DNA of 29,013 nt from contig CAMDCC010000006.1 of NCBI GenBank assembly GCA_945889545.1, forward strand, positions 1-29,013, written 5' to 3'. The position numbers and the translations under genes were made by a program. The stretch is from Bifidobacterium breve. GTDB lineage: Bacteria > Actinomycetota > Acidimicrobiia > IMCC26256 > PALSA-555. Below the pieces are notes generated by a model. The model searched no databases and was not told where the DNA came from. It saw only the letters and a list, made by a program, of their open reading frames with translations. Position 1 is the stretch's first letter; each line of letters begins with the position of its first letter. Positions 16,096 through 23,014 of this stretch are shown here, one piece after another.

Positions 16096-17892
16096 ATGAA
16101 AATGGGTGTCCGGCGTCTCGTCGCCACGGTGGTACTCGGCGCTGCGGCCGTGTTGCTCGTCGCGACGCCGGCGTCGGCCCACGCCTCGCTGCTCGAATCG
16201 AACCCGGCACCGGGGGAGATCCTCCAGACGTCTCCGAAGACGATCACGCTCAGCTTCACCGAGCCGGTGTCCACATCGCTCGGCGCTCTCCGCGTCTTCA
16301 ACTCCGAAAGCAAGCGGGTTGATGCGGGCGACGTAGAGATCCGTAACAACGTCGTCGAGCTTGCGCTGCCCAAACTGGACGACGGCTCGTACGCGGTCAC
16401 CTGGCGCGTGACGTCGGAAGACGCGCACCCGGTCACCGGCGCGTTCGCGTTCCAGATCGGCAACGTGGGTAACGCCTCCAGCCCCGCGACCCAGGCGTTG
16501 GCCGAGCGTCTGCTGAACGCCGAGAGCGGCGACAAGCTCGTGGGGACGGTCTACGGCATCACCCGCGGGCTGCTCTTCGCGGGGCTTGCCCTCATGATCG
16601 GGTGCGCGGCGTTCGGCGTGATCGTCACGAGCCGAGCGCGCGCGTCGACGGCCAACCGCCGCCTCGTCTGGATCGGTTGGCTGATGACGACCGTCGCTGC
16701 CGTCGTCGGCTTCCTCGTCTACGGCCCGTACGTCGGCGGACTCGGGCTCGATGAGTCGTTCAGCTCCCGGGTGATCGACGAGACGCTGAGCAGCCGCTAC
16801 GGCCACATCGGTGTGGCCCGCTTGATCTTGCTCGTACTGGCCATCCCCATCATCCGTGTGCTGCTCGCCCGCGACGGCGACGAGCCCCGACCAATTCCGC
16901 AACCATGGCTGGGAGCGGCTGCGGTCTTCGGCGCGCTCATCGCGGCCACGCCCGGGCTCAGCGGGCACGCGAGCTCAGGGGATCTCGTACCGCTGGCGGT
17001 CTTCACCGACACGATCCATGTGCTGGCGATGGGTGTGTGGCTTGGCGGTCTGGTGACACTGGGGGTCGTCGTGATGCGCGGGCTCACCGTCGCGCAGATG
17101 CAAGCGCCGGTTGCGCGTTGGTCGCGGCTCGCGTTCGGCTGCGTGGTGGCGATCGTTGCTACCGGCGTGTTCCAAGCGTGGCGCCAGGTGGGGAACCTCA
17201 CTGCGCTGCGAACCACTGAGTACGGACGGATGCTGATCATCAAGATCCTGTTGTTCGCCGGGCTGCTGATGCTCGCGGCTTTCAGTCGCGAGAGCGTGCG
17301 GTATCTGTTCCCAGGATCGAAGCCTGAGCCCAAGAACGCAAAGCGCGGCGTGCCGATCGTGGCCGGCGGTGCTGATGACGCCGACCCCAACCTCAGTCCG
17401 GCCCCGACGCCGGAGGAGGTCGCCGAGTACGAGGCATGGGAGCACAAGCGCCTTCGCCGATCGGTCTGGGCCGAGGTAGGAGTAGCGGTGCTCGTACTGT
17501 CGATCACCGCCCTGCTCGTCAACGCGCCACCGGCAAAGTCCGCCGCCGCGAACGAGAACGGCAACGCCATCGGCATCACGTTGAAGGCGAAGGACGTGTG
17601 GGTCGACGTCGTTGTCGTGCCGGGGCGCAGCGGGCGCAATGCCGTTCACGTAAGCGCGCTGACCCCGAAGGGCGAGCTCAAAGACGTCGAGGAGCTGACG
17701 ATCACCTTCTCGTTGCCGGAGCAAGACATCGCCGACATCGAGGTACCGCTCGAGAAGATCAGCGCCGGTCATTACACCGCGGCGGGATTCACCATCCCCC
17801 TTGACGGCGACTGGATCGTGACGGCCAAGGCGGTCGTCTCGGAGTTCACCCAACGAACGATGCGCGCCGAGATCGAGATCACCGAATCCTAG
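16096..17892 (+). CDS. CopC-CopD fusion copper transport protein (YcnJ-like) with C-terminal extracytoplasmic domain
   Basis: A 598-residue envelope protein. The signal peptide ends at ATPASA and the mature CopC domain begins at His29 (HASLLESNPAPGE), with a second copper-type histidine in SEDAHPVTGAF. About residues 150-420 are a CopD-like block of roughly eight membrane helices, including GHASSGD and FTDTIHVLAMGVWLGG. A charged cytoplasmic linker (about 410-455) and one further helix lead to a C-terminal beta-rich extracytoplasmic domain (about 490-598) of FixH/YtkA-like appearance. The reading frame is open far upstream, but only ATG at 16096 gives a signal peptide. Copper import is inferred from the family. 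Confidence 0.88.
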   Translation: MKMGVRRLVATVVLGAAAVLLVATPASAHASLLESNPAPGEILQTSPKTITLSFTEPVSTSLGALRVFNSESKRVDAGDVEIRNNVVELALPKLDDGSYAVTWRVTSEDAHPVTGAFAFQIGNVGNASSPATQALAERLLNAESGDKLVGTVYGITRGLLFAGLALMIGCAAFGVIVTSRARASTANRRLVWIGWLMTTVAAVVGFLVYGPYVGGLGLDESFSSRVIDETLSSRYGHIGVARLILLVLAIPIIRVLLARDGDEPRPIPQPWLGAAAVFGALIAATPGLSGHASSGDLVPLAVFTDTIHVLAMGVWLGGLVTLGVVVMRGLTVAQMQAPVARWSRLAFGCVVAIVATGVFQAWRQVGNLTALRTTEYGRMLIIKILLFAGLLMLAAFSRESVRYLFPGSKPEPKNAKRGVPIVAGGADDADPNLSPAPTPEEVAEYEAWEHKRLRRSVWAEVGVAVLVLSITALLVNAPPAKSAAANENGNAIGITLKAKDVWVDVVVVPGRSGRNAVHVSALTPKGELKDVEELTITFSLPEQDIADIEVPLEKISAGHYTAAGFTIPLDGDWIVTAKAVVSEFTQRTMRAEIEITES

Positions 17893-17912
17893 GGCTACCG
17901 AATCCTCAGGGT

Positions 17913-18485
17913 GTGGACGACATCCAAGCCGCCAATACCGTCTTCACCGTCCTCACGTTCGTCGCGAACGCCGCACTGCTTGCGCTGATCGTCGCAGCGG
18001 TCACCGGCCGGGCCGGCGCGCGCGGGCGACTGGTGGCGGATCGGGTCGTGGCTGCGGTCGGTCCGTACGCCCACCGAATCGCGGTCGTCGTTGCTCTCGG
18101 CGCTACCGCCGGGAGCCTCTACTACTCGGAGGTCAAGCACCTCATCCCGTGTGAGCTCTGCTGGTACCAACGCATCCTCATGTACCCGCTCGTCGCCATC
18201 CTCCTGGTGGGAATGCTGCGCCGTGATCGAGCCGTCTTCTGGTACGCCGCACCCCTCGTGGCGATCGGGGCGCCGCTTGCGCTGTACCACTGGTTGGTCG
18301 AGCGAGTGCCGTCGCTTTCGGACTCCACGTCGTGCTCGGTCCTCGTTCCCTGCAACGTTCCGTATTTCGAGGAACTCGGATACGTCACCTTGGCGTTCAT
18401 GAGCATGAGCGCATTTCTGCTCATCGGGGCGCTGCTGCTCGTCGGCCGTGCCCACAATCGTTCGGCCATGGAGGCCATCTCATGA
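17913..18485 (+). CDS. DsbB-like disulfide bond formation protein
   Basis: A 190-residue membrane protein with about four or five helices that should reoxidise an extracytoplasmic thiol oxidase using quinone. The first redox pair is Cys80-Glu-Leu-Cys83 in HLIPCELCWYQR, the signature of DsbB/BdbC. The second pair is Cys141 and Cys147 in TSCSVLVPC. The start is GTG at 17913, 20 bases after the CopC-CopD stop and without a good Shine-Dalgarno, so translation may depend on coupling. It overlaps the thioredoxin-like gene by ATGA. Its place after a copper gene suggests work on copper-protein thiols. Confidence 0.9.
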   Translation: MDDIQAANTVFTVLTFVANAALLALIVAAVTGRAGARGRLVADRVVAAVGPYAHRIAVVVALGATAGSLYYSEVKHLIPCELCWYQRILMYPLVAILLVGMLRRDRAVFWYAAPLVAIGAPLALYHWLVERVPSLSDSTSCSVLVPCNVPYFEELGYVTLAFMSMSAFLLIGALLLVGRAHNRSAMEAIS

Positions 18486-19024
18486 GATCCCGATCCCGAC
18501 TCGCGACCGCCGTGGTCGCAGCTGGCCTCGTGTTCACGACCTTCGCTACGCCGGCCGGTGCGGCGAAGCAGGAGCTGGGTCCGCGCGTGAAGATCAAAGG
18601 AGCGGCGCTGCCCGACGCCGATGAGACGATCGGATCGGCCGACGATCCTGCCATCGGGCGAACACCGCCCACGCTCGTAGGTGAGGGCTTCAACGGCAAG
18701 CCTGTGACCGTCGCTCACACCGAGGGGACACCGCGCATGGTGCTGTTCCTCTCGCACTCGTGCCCGCACTGCCAGGCTGAGGTTCCCGTGCTCGTGAAGC
18801 TGGCGAAGCAGGGAAAGCTCGACGGACTCGAGGTCGACACGATCTCCACCAACGCGAGCGAGAGCTTGCCGAACTACCCGCCGTCGAAGTGGCTCAAGCG
18901 CGAGCGCTGGCCCTTCAAACCGGTGCTCGCGGACGACGCTCGACTCCGAGCGCTCTTGGCGTACGGCGGGACTGCCTTTCCCTACTTCGTGTTCATCGGT
19001 GCTGACGGCACTGTTGCAATCTGA
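18482..19024 (+). CDS. Secreted thioredoxin-like (TlpA/DsbE-type) protein, probably truncated by an in-frame TGA
   Basis: A 180-residue exported thioredoxin-fold protein. The signal peptide ends ATPAGA near residue 27. The active site is SHSCPHCQAE (Cys94, Cys97), and the cis-proline loop is TAFPYFVFIG (Pro167). Translation stops at TGA 19022-19024 just after DGTVAI. The same frame then stays open for 27 more codons to TAG at 19106, reading WSGELSARDITELTRRL and ending AGEEIFPPS. That is exactly the final strand and helix a thioredoxin fold needs. A CGA-to-TGA change would explain it. The full form would be 208 residues. It should serve as partner of the DsbB-like protein encoded immediately upstream. 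Confidence 0.85.
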   Translation: MRSRSRLATAVVAAGLVFTTFATPAGAAKQELGPRVKIKGAALPDADETIGSADDPAIGRTPPTLVGEGFNGKPVTVAHTEGTPRMVLFLSHSCPHCQAEVPVLVKLAKQGKLDGLEVDTISTNASESLPNYPPSKWLKRERWPFKPVLADDARLRALLAYGGTAFPYFVFIGADGTVAI

Positions 19025-19108
19025 TGGAGCGGCGAGCTCAGCGCTCGCGACATCACCGAGCTCACGCGGCGCCTTGTTGCCGGTGAGGAGATCTTTCCGC
19101 CGTCCTAG
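19025..19108 (+). pseudogene. In-frame 3' remnant of the thioredoxin-like gene beyond the TGA
   Basis: Twenty-seven sense codons and a TAG continue the thioredoxin frame. About 22 of the 27 third positions are G or C, as in real genes here, and the peptide completes the fold. It is either a recently cut-off tail, a readthrough extension, or the product of a one-base sequencing error. Confidence 0.7.
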
Positions 19109-19126
19109 CCGGACCTTCGATCGAGC

Positions 19127-19558
19127 TCAAGCACACCGACGGCAGAGGCCGACGAGGTCGATCCGGTGCGTTGCAGTGCGAAACCCCGTGTCCCCTTCGA
19201 CCTGCGCTACGGCGTCGGCGATCGAGGCCTCGAGCCCCGACGCCGCCGGAATGTCCTCGACGGTGCCGCACGCGGTGCAGATCAGGTGGTGGTGATGGCC
19301 GGTGAGCTCTTCGGCCAACTCGAAGCGCGCGGACTCGGCGGTGACGATTCGATGCACCACTCCCGCTTGCTCGAGCACCACGAGGTTTCGGTACACGGAG
19401 CTCTGCACGAGCCCGTGGCCAACCTCGAGGATCTCGGGGAGCGCGAGTGGCCGGGGTGCATCCGCCAGGACCTGGACGATCGCGGCCCGCTTGGGTGTGA
19501 GGCGCTGCTGCACGCGCCGCAACCGCGCGGCCACTTCGTCGCGCAGTTCGGGTGCCAC
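19127..19558 (-). CDS. Fur-family metalloregulator, probably Zur (zinc-type)
   Basis: A 143-residue repressor. The winged helix covers about residues 15-80 with SSVYRNLVVLEQAGVV as recognition helix region. The metal domain has HHHHLICTACG (His88-91, Cys94, Cys97) and a terminal CRRC (Cys139, Cys142), the structural zinc pairs of FurB/Zur-type proteins. GTG at 19558 is preferred over an in-frame GTG at 19606. TACACT lies seven bases before it, and the longer form would overlap the divergent gene. The zinc importer about 3.7 kb away carries a Fur/Zur-like box and is its most likely target, which is inference. Confidence 0.88.
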   Translation of the reverse strand: MAPELRDEVAARLRRVQQRLTPKRAAIVQVLADAPRPLALPEILEVGHGLVQSSVYRNLVVLEQAGVVHRIVTAESARFELAEELTGHHHHLICTACGTVEDIPAASGLEASIADAVAQVEGDTGFRTATHRIDLVGLCRRCA

Positions 19559-19565
19559 GGCGCCG

Positions 19566-19575
19566 AGTGTACCGT
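19566..19575. promoter_or_regulatory. Overlapping divergent -10 elements (Fur-family gene and SirB1-like gene)
   Basis: TACCGT (19570-19575, plus) is eight bases before ATG at 19584. TACACT (19571-19566, minus) is seven bases before GTG at 19558. The two hexamers share the TA step at 19570-19571. A short inverted repeat CGAGTG/CACTCG (19564-19569 and 19578-19583) flanks them. Confidence 0.55.
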
Positions 19576-19583
19576 CGCACTCG

Positions 19584-20351
19584 ATGGATCCCACTGAGAG
19601 GTTCACCGAGCTCGTGCAGCGCGACGAACGTGACGTTCCGCTCGACGAAGCCGCGCTGCTGATCGCCGCGCACCATCACCGCGTCGATGTTCCGAAGCAG
19701 TTGGCGCGCTTCGATGATCTCGCGGCGCAAGCACCGGCGGCTCCCGATGCGCTCGCGACGTTCCTCTTCGTCGAGCGCGGGTTCGCCGGGAACACGGTGG
19801 ACTATGCCGATCCTCACAACTCGTTCCTCGACGACGTGCTCAATCGGCGCCTCGGCCTGCCGATCACGCTCAGCGTCCTCATGCTCGAGGTTGGGCGACG
19901 CGTAGGTCTCACGCTCGACGGTGTGGGGATGCCCGGTCATTTCTTGGTGCGGGCCGATGCCAACACGTTCTTCGATCCGTTCCACGGCGGCGAGCGCCTT
20001 GACGAGGAAGGTTGCCGCGAACGATTCAGTGCCACGCAGGGTGACGCCCCCTTTCTTCCTGGCTATCTCGCACCGGTCGGCTCCCATGCCATCCTCGCCC
20101 GCATGCTTGCCAACCTCGTGCGCTCGTTCGTGACCCGAGACCCGAGCCACGCCGTGTGGACGGTGCGCCTCCGGCTGCGCGTCCCCGGAGTGTCCCCGGC
20201 CGAGCGCCGAGAGGCGGCGGCACTACTCGGCACTCTTGGACAGTTCGAAGAGGCCGCTGAGGCACTTAGCGCGATCGCCGAGCAGTTCGACGGCCCGACT
20301 GCGTCTCGCCTCGTTCAAGACGCGGCGGCCTACCGCGCGAGAGCGAACTGA
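19584..20351 (+). CDS. SirB1-like (transglutaminase-like core) protein
   Basis: A 255-residue protein of the SirB1/Transglut_core2 family. The core is FLFVERGFAGNTVDYADPHNSFL followed by NRRLGLPITLSVLMLEVGRRVGL and GVGMPGHFLVRAD (parts cited separately), the usual order. The family's cysteine position is not obvious, so peptidase activity should not be assumed. The C-terminus has helical TPR-like stretches (TLGQFEEAAEALSAIAEQ). ATG at 19584 fits the leaderless promoter; translation upstream of it runs through the divergent Fur-family gene. It is directly followed by the Lon-N-domain gene. Confidence 0.87.
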   Translation: MDPTERFTELVQRDERDVPLDEAALLIAAHHHRVDVPKQLARFDDLAAQAPAAPDALATFLFVERGFAGNTVDYADPHNSFLDDVLNRRLGLPITLSVLMLEVGRRVGLTLDGVGMPGHFLVRADANTFFDPFHGGERLDEEGCRERFSATQGDAPFLPGYLAPVGSHAILARMLANLVRSFVTRDPSHAVWTVRLRLRVPGVSPAERREAAALLGTLGQFEEAAEALSAIAEQFDGPTASRLVQDAAAYRARAN

Positions 20352-20987
20352 GTGGGTCCGAACGAGATCGTGACCGAGTTGCCGATGTTCCCGCTCGGCT
20401 CGGTGCTCTTTCCCCATGCCGTGCTGCCGTTGCACGTGTTCGAACCGCGTTATCGAGCGCTCACCGAGCGGTGTCTCGCGAGTGATCGCGAGTTCGGTGT
20501 GGTCCTCATCGAACGCGGCCATGAAGTCGGTGGGGGTGACGCCCGCTTCGACATGGGCACCGTGGCTCGCATCGTGCAGGCGGCTCAGACCGACGATGGC
20601 CGCTGGTTGTTGGTGAACGTCGGCATGCAACGCCTCCGAGTGCTTGAGTGGCTCGACGACGACCCGTACCCGCTCGCTCGTGTGGAGCGGCTGGCGCCCG
20701 GTGAATGCGTGGGCGCCACGCCCGAGCTCGTGGACGACGTGACCGCGTTGCTCCGGCGCGTGCTCGCGATGCATGCCGAGCTCGGCGATCCCGTCGCCCC
20801 GATCGACGTAGTGCTCGATGCTGATCCCGTGCAGGCGTCGTTCGAGGCGGCCGCGCTCGCGCCGATTGGTTCGCTCGACGCCCAACACCTCCTGGAGATC
20901 GACGATGCCGCGGCGCGACTCACCCGTCTCCACTCGATGCTCGAGGAGGAACGCGAAGTACTCGAGCTCCGGCTCTCCGGTGATTGA
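20352..20987 (+). CDS. Lon N-terminal (LON substrate-binding) domain protein
   Basis: A 211-residue stand-alone LON domain without ATPase or protease parts. The opening ELPMFPLGSVLFPHAVLPLH and FEPRYRALTERC are characteristic. The last 80 residues are helical (ELVDDVTALLRRVLAMHAEL). Such proteins are common in actinobacteria and their role is unclear; binding of unfolded or regulatory proteins is suspected from the Lon parallel. The GTG start at 20352 follows the preceding TGA with no gap, so the two genes are surely co-transcribed. Confidence 0.88.
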   Translation: MGPNEIVTELPMFPLGSVLFPHAVLPLHVFEPRYRALTERCLASDREFGVVLIERGHEVGGGDARFDMGTVARIVQAAQTDDGRWLLVNVGMQRLRVLEWLDDDPYPLARVERLAPGECVGATPELVDDVTALLRRVLAMHAELGDPVAPIDVVLDADPVQASFEAAALAPIGSLDAQHLLEIDDAAARLTRLHSMLEEEREVLELRLSGD

Positions 20988-21004
20988 TCCGGGCGCGGTC
21001 GGCG

Positions 21005-21010
21005 TACGCT
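21005..21010 (+). promoter_or_regulatory. Leaderless -10 element of the small acidic protein gene
   Basis: TACGCT six bases before GTG at 21017. TTGATC at 20984-20989 is a possible -35 with a short 15-base spacer. Confidence 0.45.
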
Positions 21011-21016
21011 GACTCC

Positions 21017-21181
21017 GTGGAACACCAGCTCGAACCCCAACCCGAATCCCAACCCGAAGTCGAGAAGGCGCAAGACGCCGAGCAGGACCGCGACCTCACC
21101 GACCTCGGAGCGCTCGAACGTGAGCTTGCCGCGCTCGAGCACGAGCTCGAGATCGTCGACGGCACCCCCGGCGCCGAATAG
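21017..21181 (+). CDS. Small acidic coiled-coil protein (54 residues), unknown function
   Basis: The protein begins VEHQLEPQPESQPEVEKAQ and continues into a heptad-like stretch LTDLGALERELAALEHELEIV, ending GTPGAE. It is rich in Glu, Asp and Gln and has no membrane segment. The start GTG at 21017 is supported by a TANNNT element at leaderless spacing. The stop lies four bases before the MoaD-like start, so the two are likely co-transcribed. I do not recognise a family. The helical half could dimerise. Confidence 0.65.
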   Translation: MEHQLEPQPESQPEVEKAQDAEQDRDLTDLGALERELAALEHELEIVDGTPGAE

Positions 21182-21185
21182 CACC

Positions 21186-21437
21186 GTGGCGACGGTCAGG
21201 CTGCGCCTCTTTGCAGCCGCGCGCGACGCAGCCGGGCGCACGTCTGAGGACGTGGAAGCCGCGACCGTCGGCGAGGTCCTGACCTACGCGAGGACCACGT
21301 ATGGCGCGCATTTCGTCGAGGTGCTCGACCATGCGCGCGTCTGGCTCAACGGCGACGAGCCAACCGACGGTGACGACACGCCTCTTGTCGACGGCGACGA
21401 GGTTGCGGTGCTCCCACCCGTCAGCGGAGGTTCATGA
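21186..21437 (+). CDS. moaD: MoaD/ThiS-like ubiquitin-fold sulfur carrier with a GG-Ser tail
   Basis: An 83-residue beta-grasp protein. The opening VRLRLFAAARDAAGR, the middle HARVWLNGDEP and the end DGDEVAVLPPVSGG are typical of MoaD, the small subunit of molybdopterin synthase. MoaD proteins normally end in Gly-Gly, which is adenylated and thiocarboxylated. Here one extra serine follows (GGS). The start is GTG at 21186. No moaE or other cofactor gene lies in the window. The stop shares the palindrome TCATGA with the convergent methyltransferase gene. Confidence 0.85.
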   Translation: MATVRLRLFAAARDAAGRTSEDVEAATVGEVLTYARTTYGAHFVEVLDHARVWLNGDEPTDGDDTPLVDGDEVAVLPPVSGGS

Positions 21438-22271
21438 TCGAGCCGTAACGAGCCAGGTTGCGCCGCCGAGTAGCACACCCGCAGCTGTCACATGAGGTTG
21501 CAATGCCTCTCGTACCGCTGCGATCGCTCGCGATTGGAGTTCGGCCGGCTTGTCGTCGAGCATCGCGTGGGCGATCCCGGTGTTGAGCATGAACGCGACC
21601 GCGTCGTCGAGCGTGCCGCGGCCGCCCACGAGCATGGGTGCTGCGAAGGCATCGATCGACAGGTCACGGAGCCCCGCGGCATCGAAGATCGTGCGCACGC
21701 GGTCGGGGTCGGCAAACGCGAAGGGACCGGGCGCCATCGGGTCGCCGACCGGAGGCTCAACGTGCTCGAGCATCGCTGCACCCGGCACCGCCATCCACTC
21801 GTTGGCCAGGAGCTCCTGCCACACCACAAACGCGACGCGCCCGCCCTCACGCAACCCGTTCCTGATGTTGGTGAACGCAGCAACAGGATCGTCGAAGAAC
21901 ATCACGCCGAAACGGCTGATCGCCACGTCGAACTCGGGCTGGAACGGACGAGTCTGCGCATCGTCGGCTTCGAAAGAGACGTTGGCGACTCTCTCTTCCA
22001 ACGCGAGCTCGCGCGCCCGCTTCAACATGGCTTCCGACAGGTCGACGCCGAGCGCGCTGCCGTCGCCCGCAGCGCGAGCGGCGGCACGAGTGGTGACGCC
22101 GTTGCCGCAGCCCACGTCGAGCACGCGCTCACCCGACGCGATCGACGCCGCGTTCAAGAGTGCCGTGCCGAACGGTTCGAGCATCTCGTCGTAGCGCCGC
22201 TGCTGGTCTACCCAGTGCCGCGCCTCATCGCGGTTCCAATACTCCCGTTGCGCTTCGTTCGCGGCATCCAC
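21432..22271 (-). CDS. SAM-dependent methyltransferase (class I)
   Basis: A 279-residue class I methyltransferase. It opens VDAANEAQREYWN, the SAM loop is VLDVGCGNGVTT, the second strand has GVDLSEAMLKRARELA, and motif IV is FDVAISRFGVMFFDDP. The C-terminal third with FADPDRVRTIFDAAG fits small-molecule enzymes of the UbiE/Coq5-like group. The substrate is unknown. GTG at 22271 was chosen because TAAGGT lies seven bases upstream, and longer translation runs into the superoxide dismutase gene. The last six bases overlap the convergent MoaD-like gene. Confidence 0.87.
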   Translation of the reverse strand: MDAANEAQREYWNRDEARHWVDQQRRYDEMLEPFGTALLNAASIASGERVLDVGCGNGVTTRAAARAAGDGSALGVDLSEAMLKRARELALEERVANVSFEADDAQTRPFQPEFDVAISRFGVMFFDDPVAAFTNIRNGLREGGRVAFVVWQELLANEWMAVPGAAMLEHVEPPVGDPMAPGPFAFADPDRVRTIFDAAGLRDLSIDAFAAPMLVGGRGTLDDAVAFMLNTGIAHAMLDDKPAELQSRAIAAVREALQPHVTAAGVLLGGATWLVTARS

Positions 22272-22278
22272 GGACGCG

Positions 22279-22284
22279 ACCTTA
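22279..22284 (-). promoter_or_regulatory. Leaderless -10 element of the methyltransferase gene
   Basis: TAAGGT on the minus strand, seven bases before GTG at 22271. The AAGG could instead be read as a Shine-Dalgarno, so both options remain. Confidence 0.4.
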
Positions 22285-22311
22285 TTTCGCAGGCTGACTA
22301 CGCGAGGGCGA

Positions 22312-22929
22312 TCACCCGAGCGCAAGATCGATGGTGCGTGCGGCCTTGAAGCGGGTGGCCACGTCGTCCCAGTCAACGAGCTCCCAGAACGCGTCGACCC
22401 ATTCCGCCTTCCGGTTCTCGTATTGGAGGTAGTACGCGTGCTCCCACATGTCGAGTACGAGGAGCGGCGGCCCGCCCTGGCCGACATTGCCCTGGTGGTC
22501 GTACACCTGCTCGACGATGACCCGTTGCCCGACGGGTTCCCACGACAGCGCGCCCCAACCCGAACCCTGCACGTTCATCGCGGCTTCCGTGAGCTGCGCC
22601 TTGAACGCATCGAACGATCCGAGCTGGTCGGTGATGGCGGATGCGAGCTCACCCGTTGGCTTGTCGCCTCCGGTGGGGTTCAAGTTCCTCCAGAAGATGG
22701 AGTGCAGGATGTGGCCCGACAAGTGGAACGCCAGGTTCTTCTCGAGCTGGTTGATGGAACCGAAATCGCCGGACTCGCGTGCTTCGGCGAGTCGTTCGAG
22801 CACTGTGTTCGCGCCGTCGACGTACGCCTTGTGGTGCTTGGCGTGGTGCAGCTCGAGGATGCGCCCGGAGAGGTGCGGTTCCAGCGCCCCGTAGTCGTAG
22901 GCGAGCTCGGGCAGTGTGTACTTCTTCAT
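22312..22929 (-). CDS. Fe/Mn superoxide dismutase
   Basis: A complete 205-residue dismutase that converts superoxide to peroxide and oxygen. Metal ligands are His28 (ELHHAKHHKAY), His76 (SGHILHSIFW), Asp160 and His164 (LDMWEHAYYLQY). QGSGWGALSW is the conserved active-site strand. No signal peptide is present, so it acts in the cytoplasm unless exported by a non-classical route. The choice between iron and manganese cannot be made by eye. ATG at 22929 has a strong AGGAGG five bases upstream, in contrast to its leaderless neighbours. Confidence 0.95.
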   Translation of the reverse strand: MKKYTLPELAYDYGALEPHLSGRILELHHAKHHKAYVDGANTVLERLAEARESGDFGSINQLEKNLAFHLSGHILHSIFWRNLNPTGGDKPTGELASAITDQLGSFDAFKAQLTEAAMNVQGSGWGALSWEPVGQRVIVEQVYDHQGNVGQGGPPLLVLDMWEHAYYLQYENRKAEWVDAFWELVDWDDVATRFKAARTIDLALG

Positions 22930-23001
22930 CGTGTCCTCCTGGAGTCTCACGATGACAACGCTGCGGGGGTTACGAGGTGTTCCCCCTCGATTTCCCACTG
23001 G

Positions 23002-23007
23002 TACCCT
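23002..23007 (+). promoter_or_regulatory. Leaderless -10 element of the RsiG-like gene
   Basis: TACCCT seven bases before ATG at 23015, within GGTACCCTC, the same nine bases that precede proC. A weak -35 TTCCCC lies 16 bases upstream. Confidence 0.5.
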
Positions 23008-23014
23008 CACTGCA

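Noticed and set aside
19022..19024. TGA in the thioredoxin gene read as selenocysteine
   Set aside because: The active-site cysteines are both present elsewhere, the residue is far from the redox site, and no selenocysteine-insertion hairpin was evident.
22973..22989. Hairpin CGAGG/CCTCG between sod and the RsiG-like gene as an operator
   Set aside because: The stem is only five bases with a 7-base loop, which is expected by chance in this composition.
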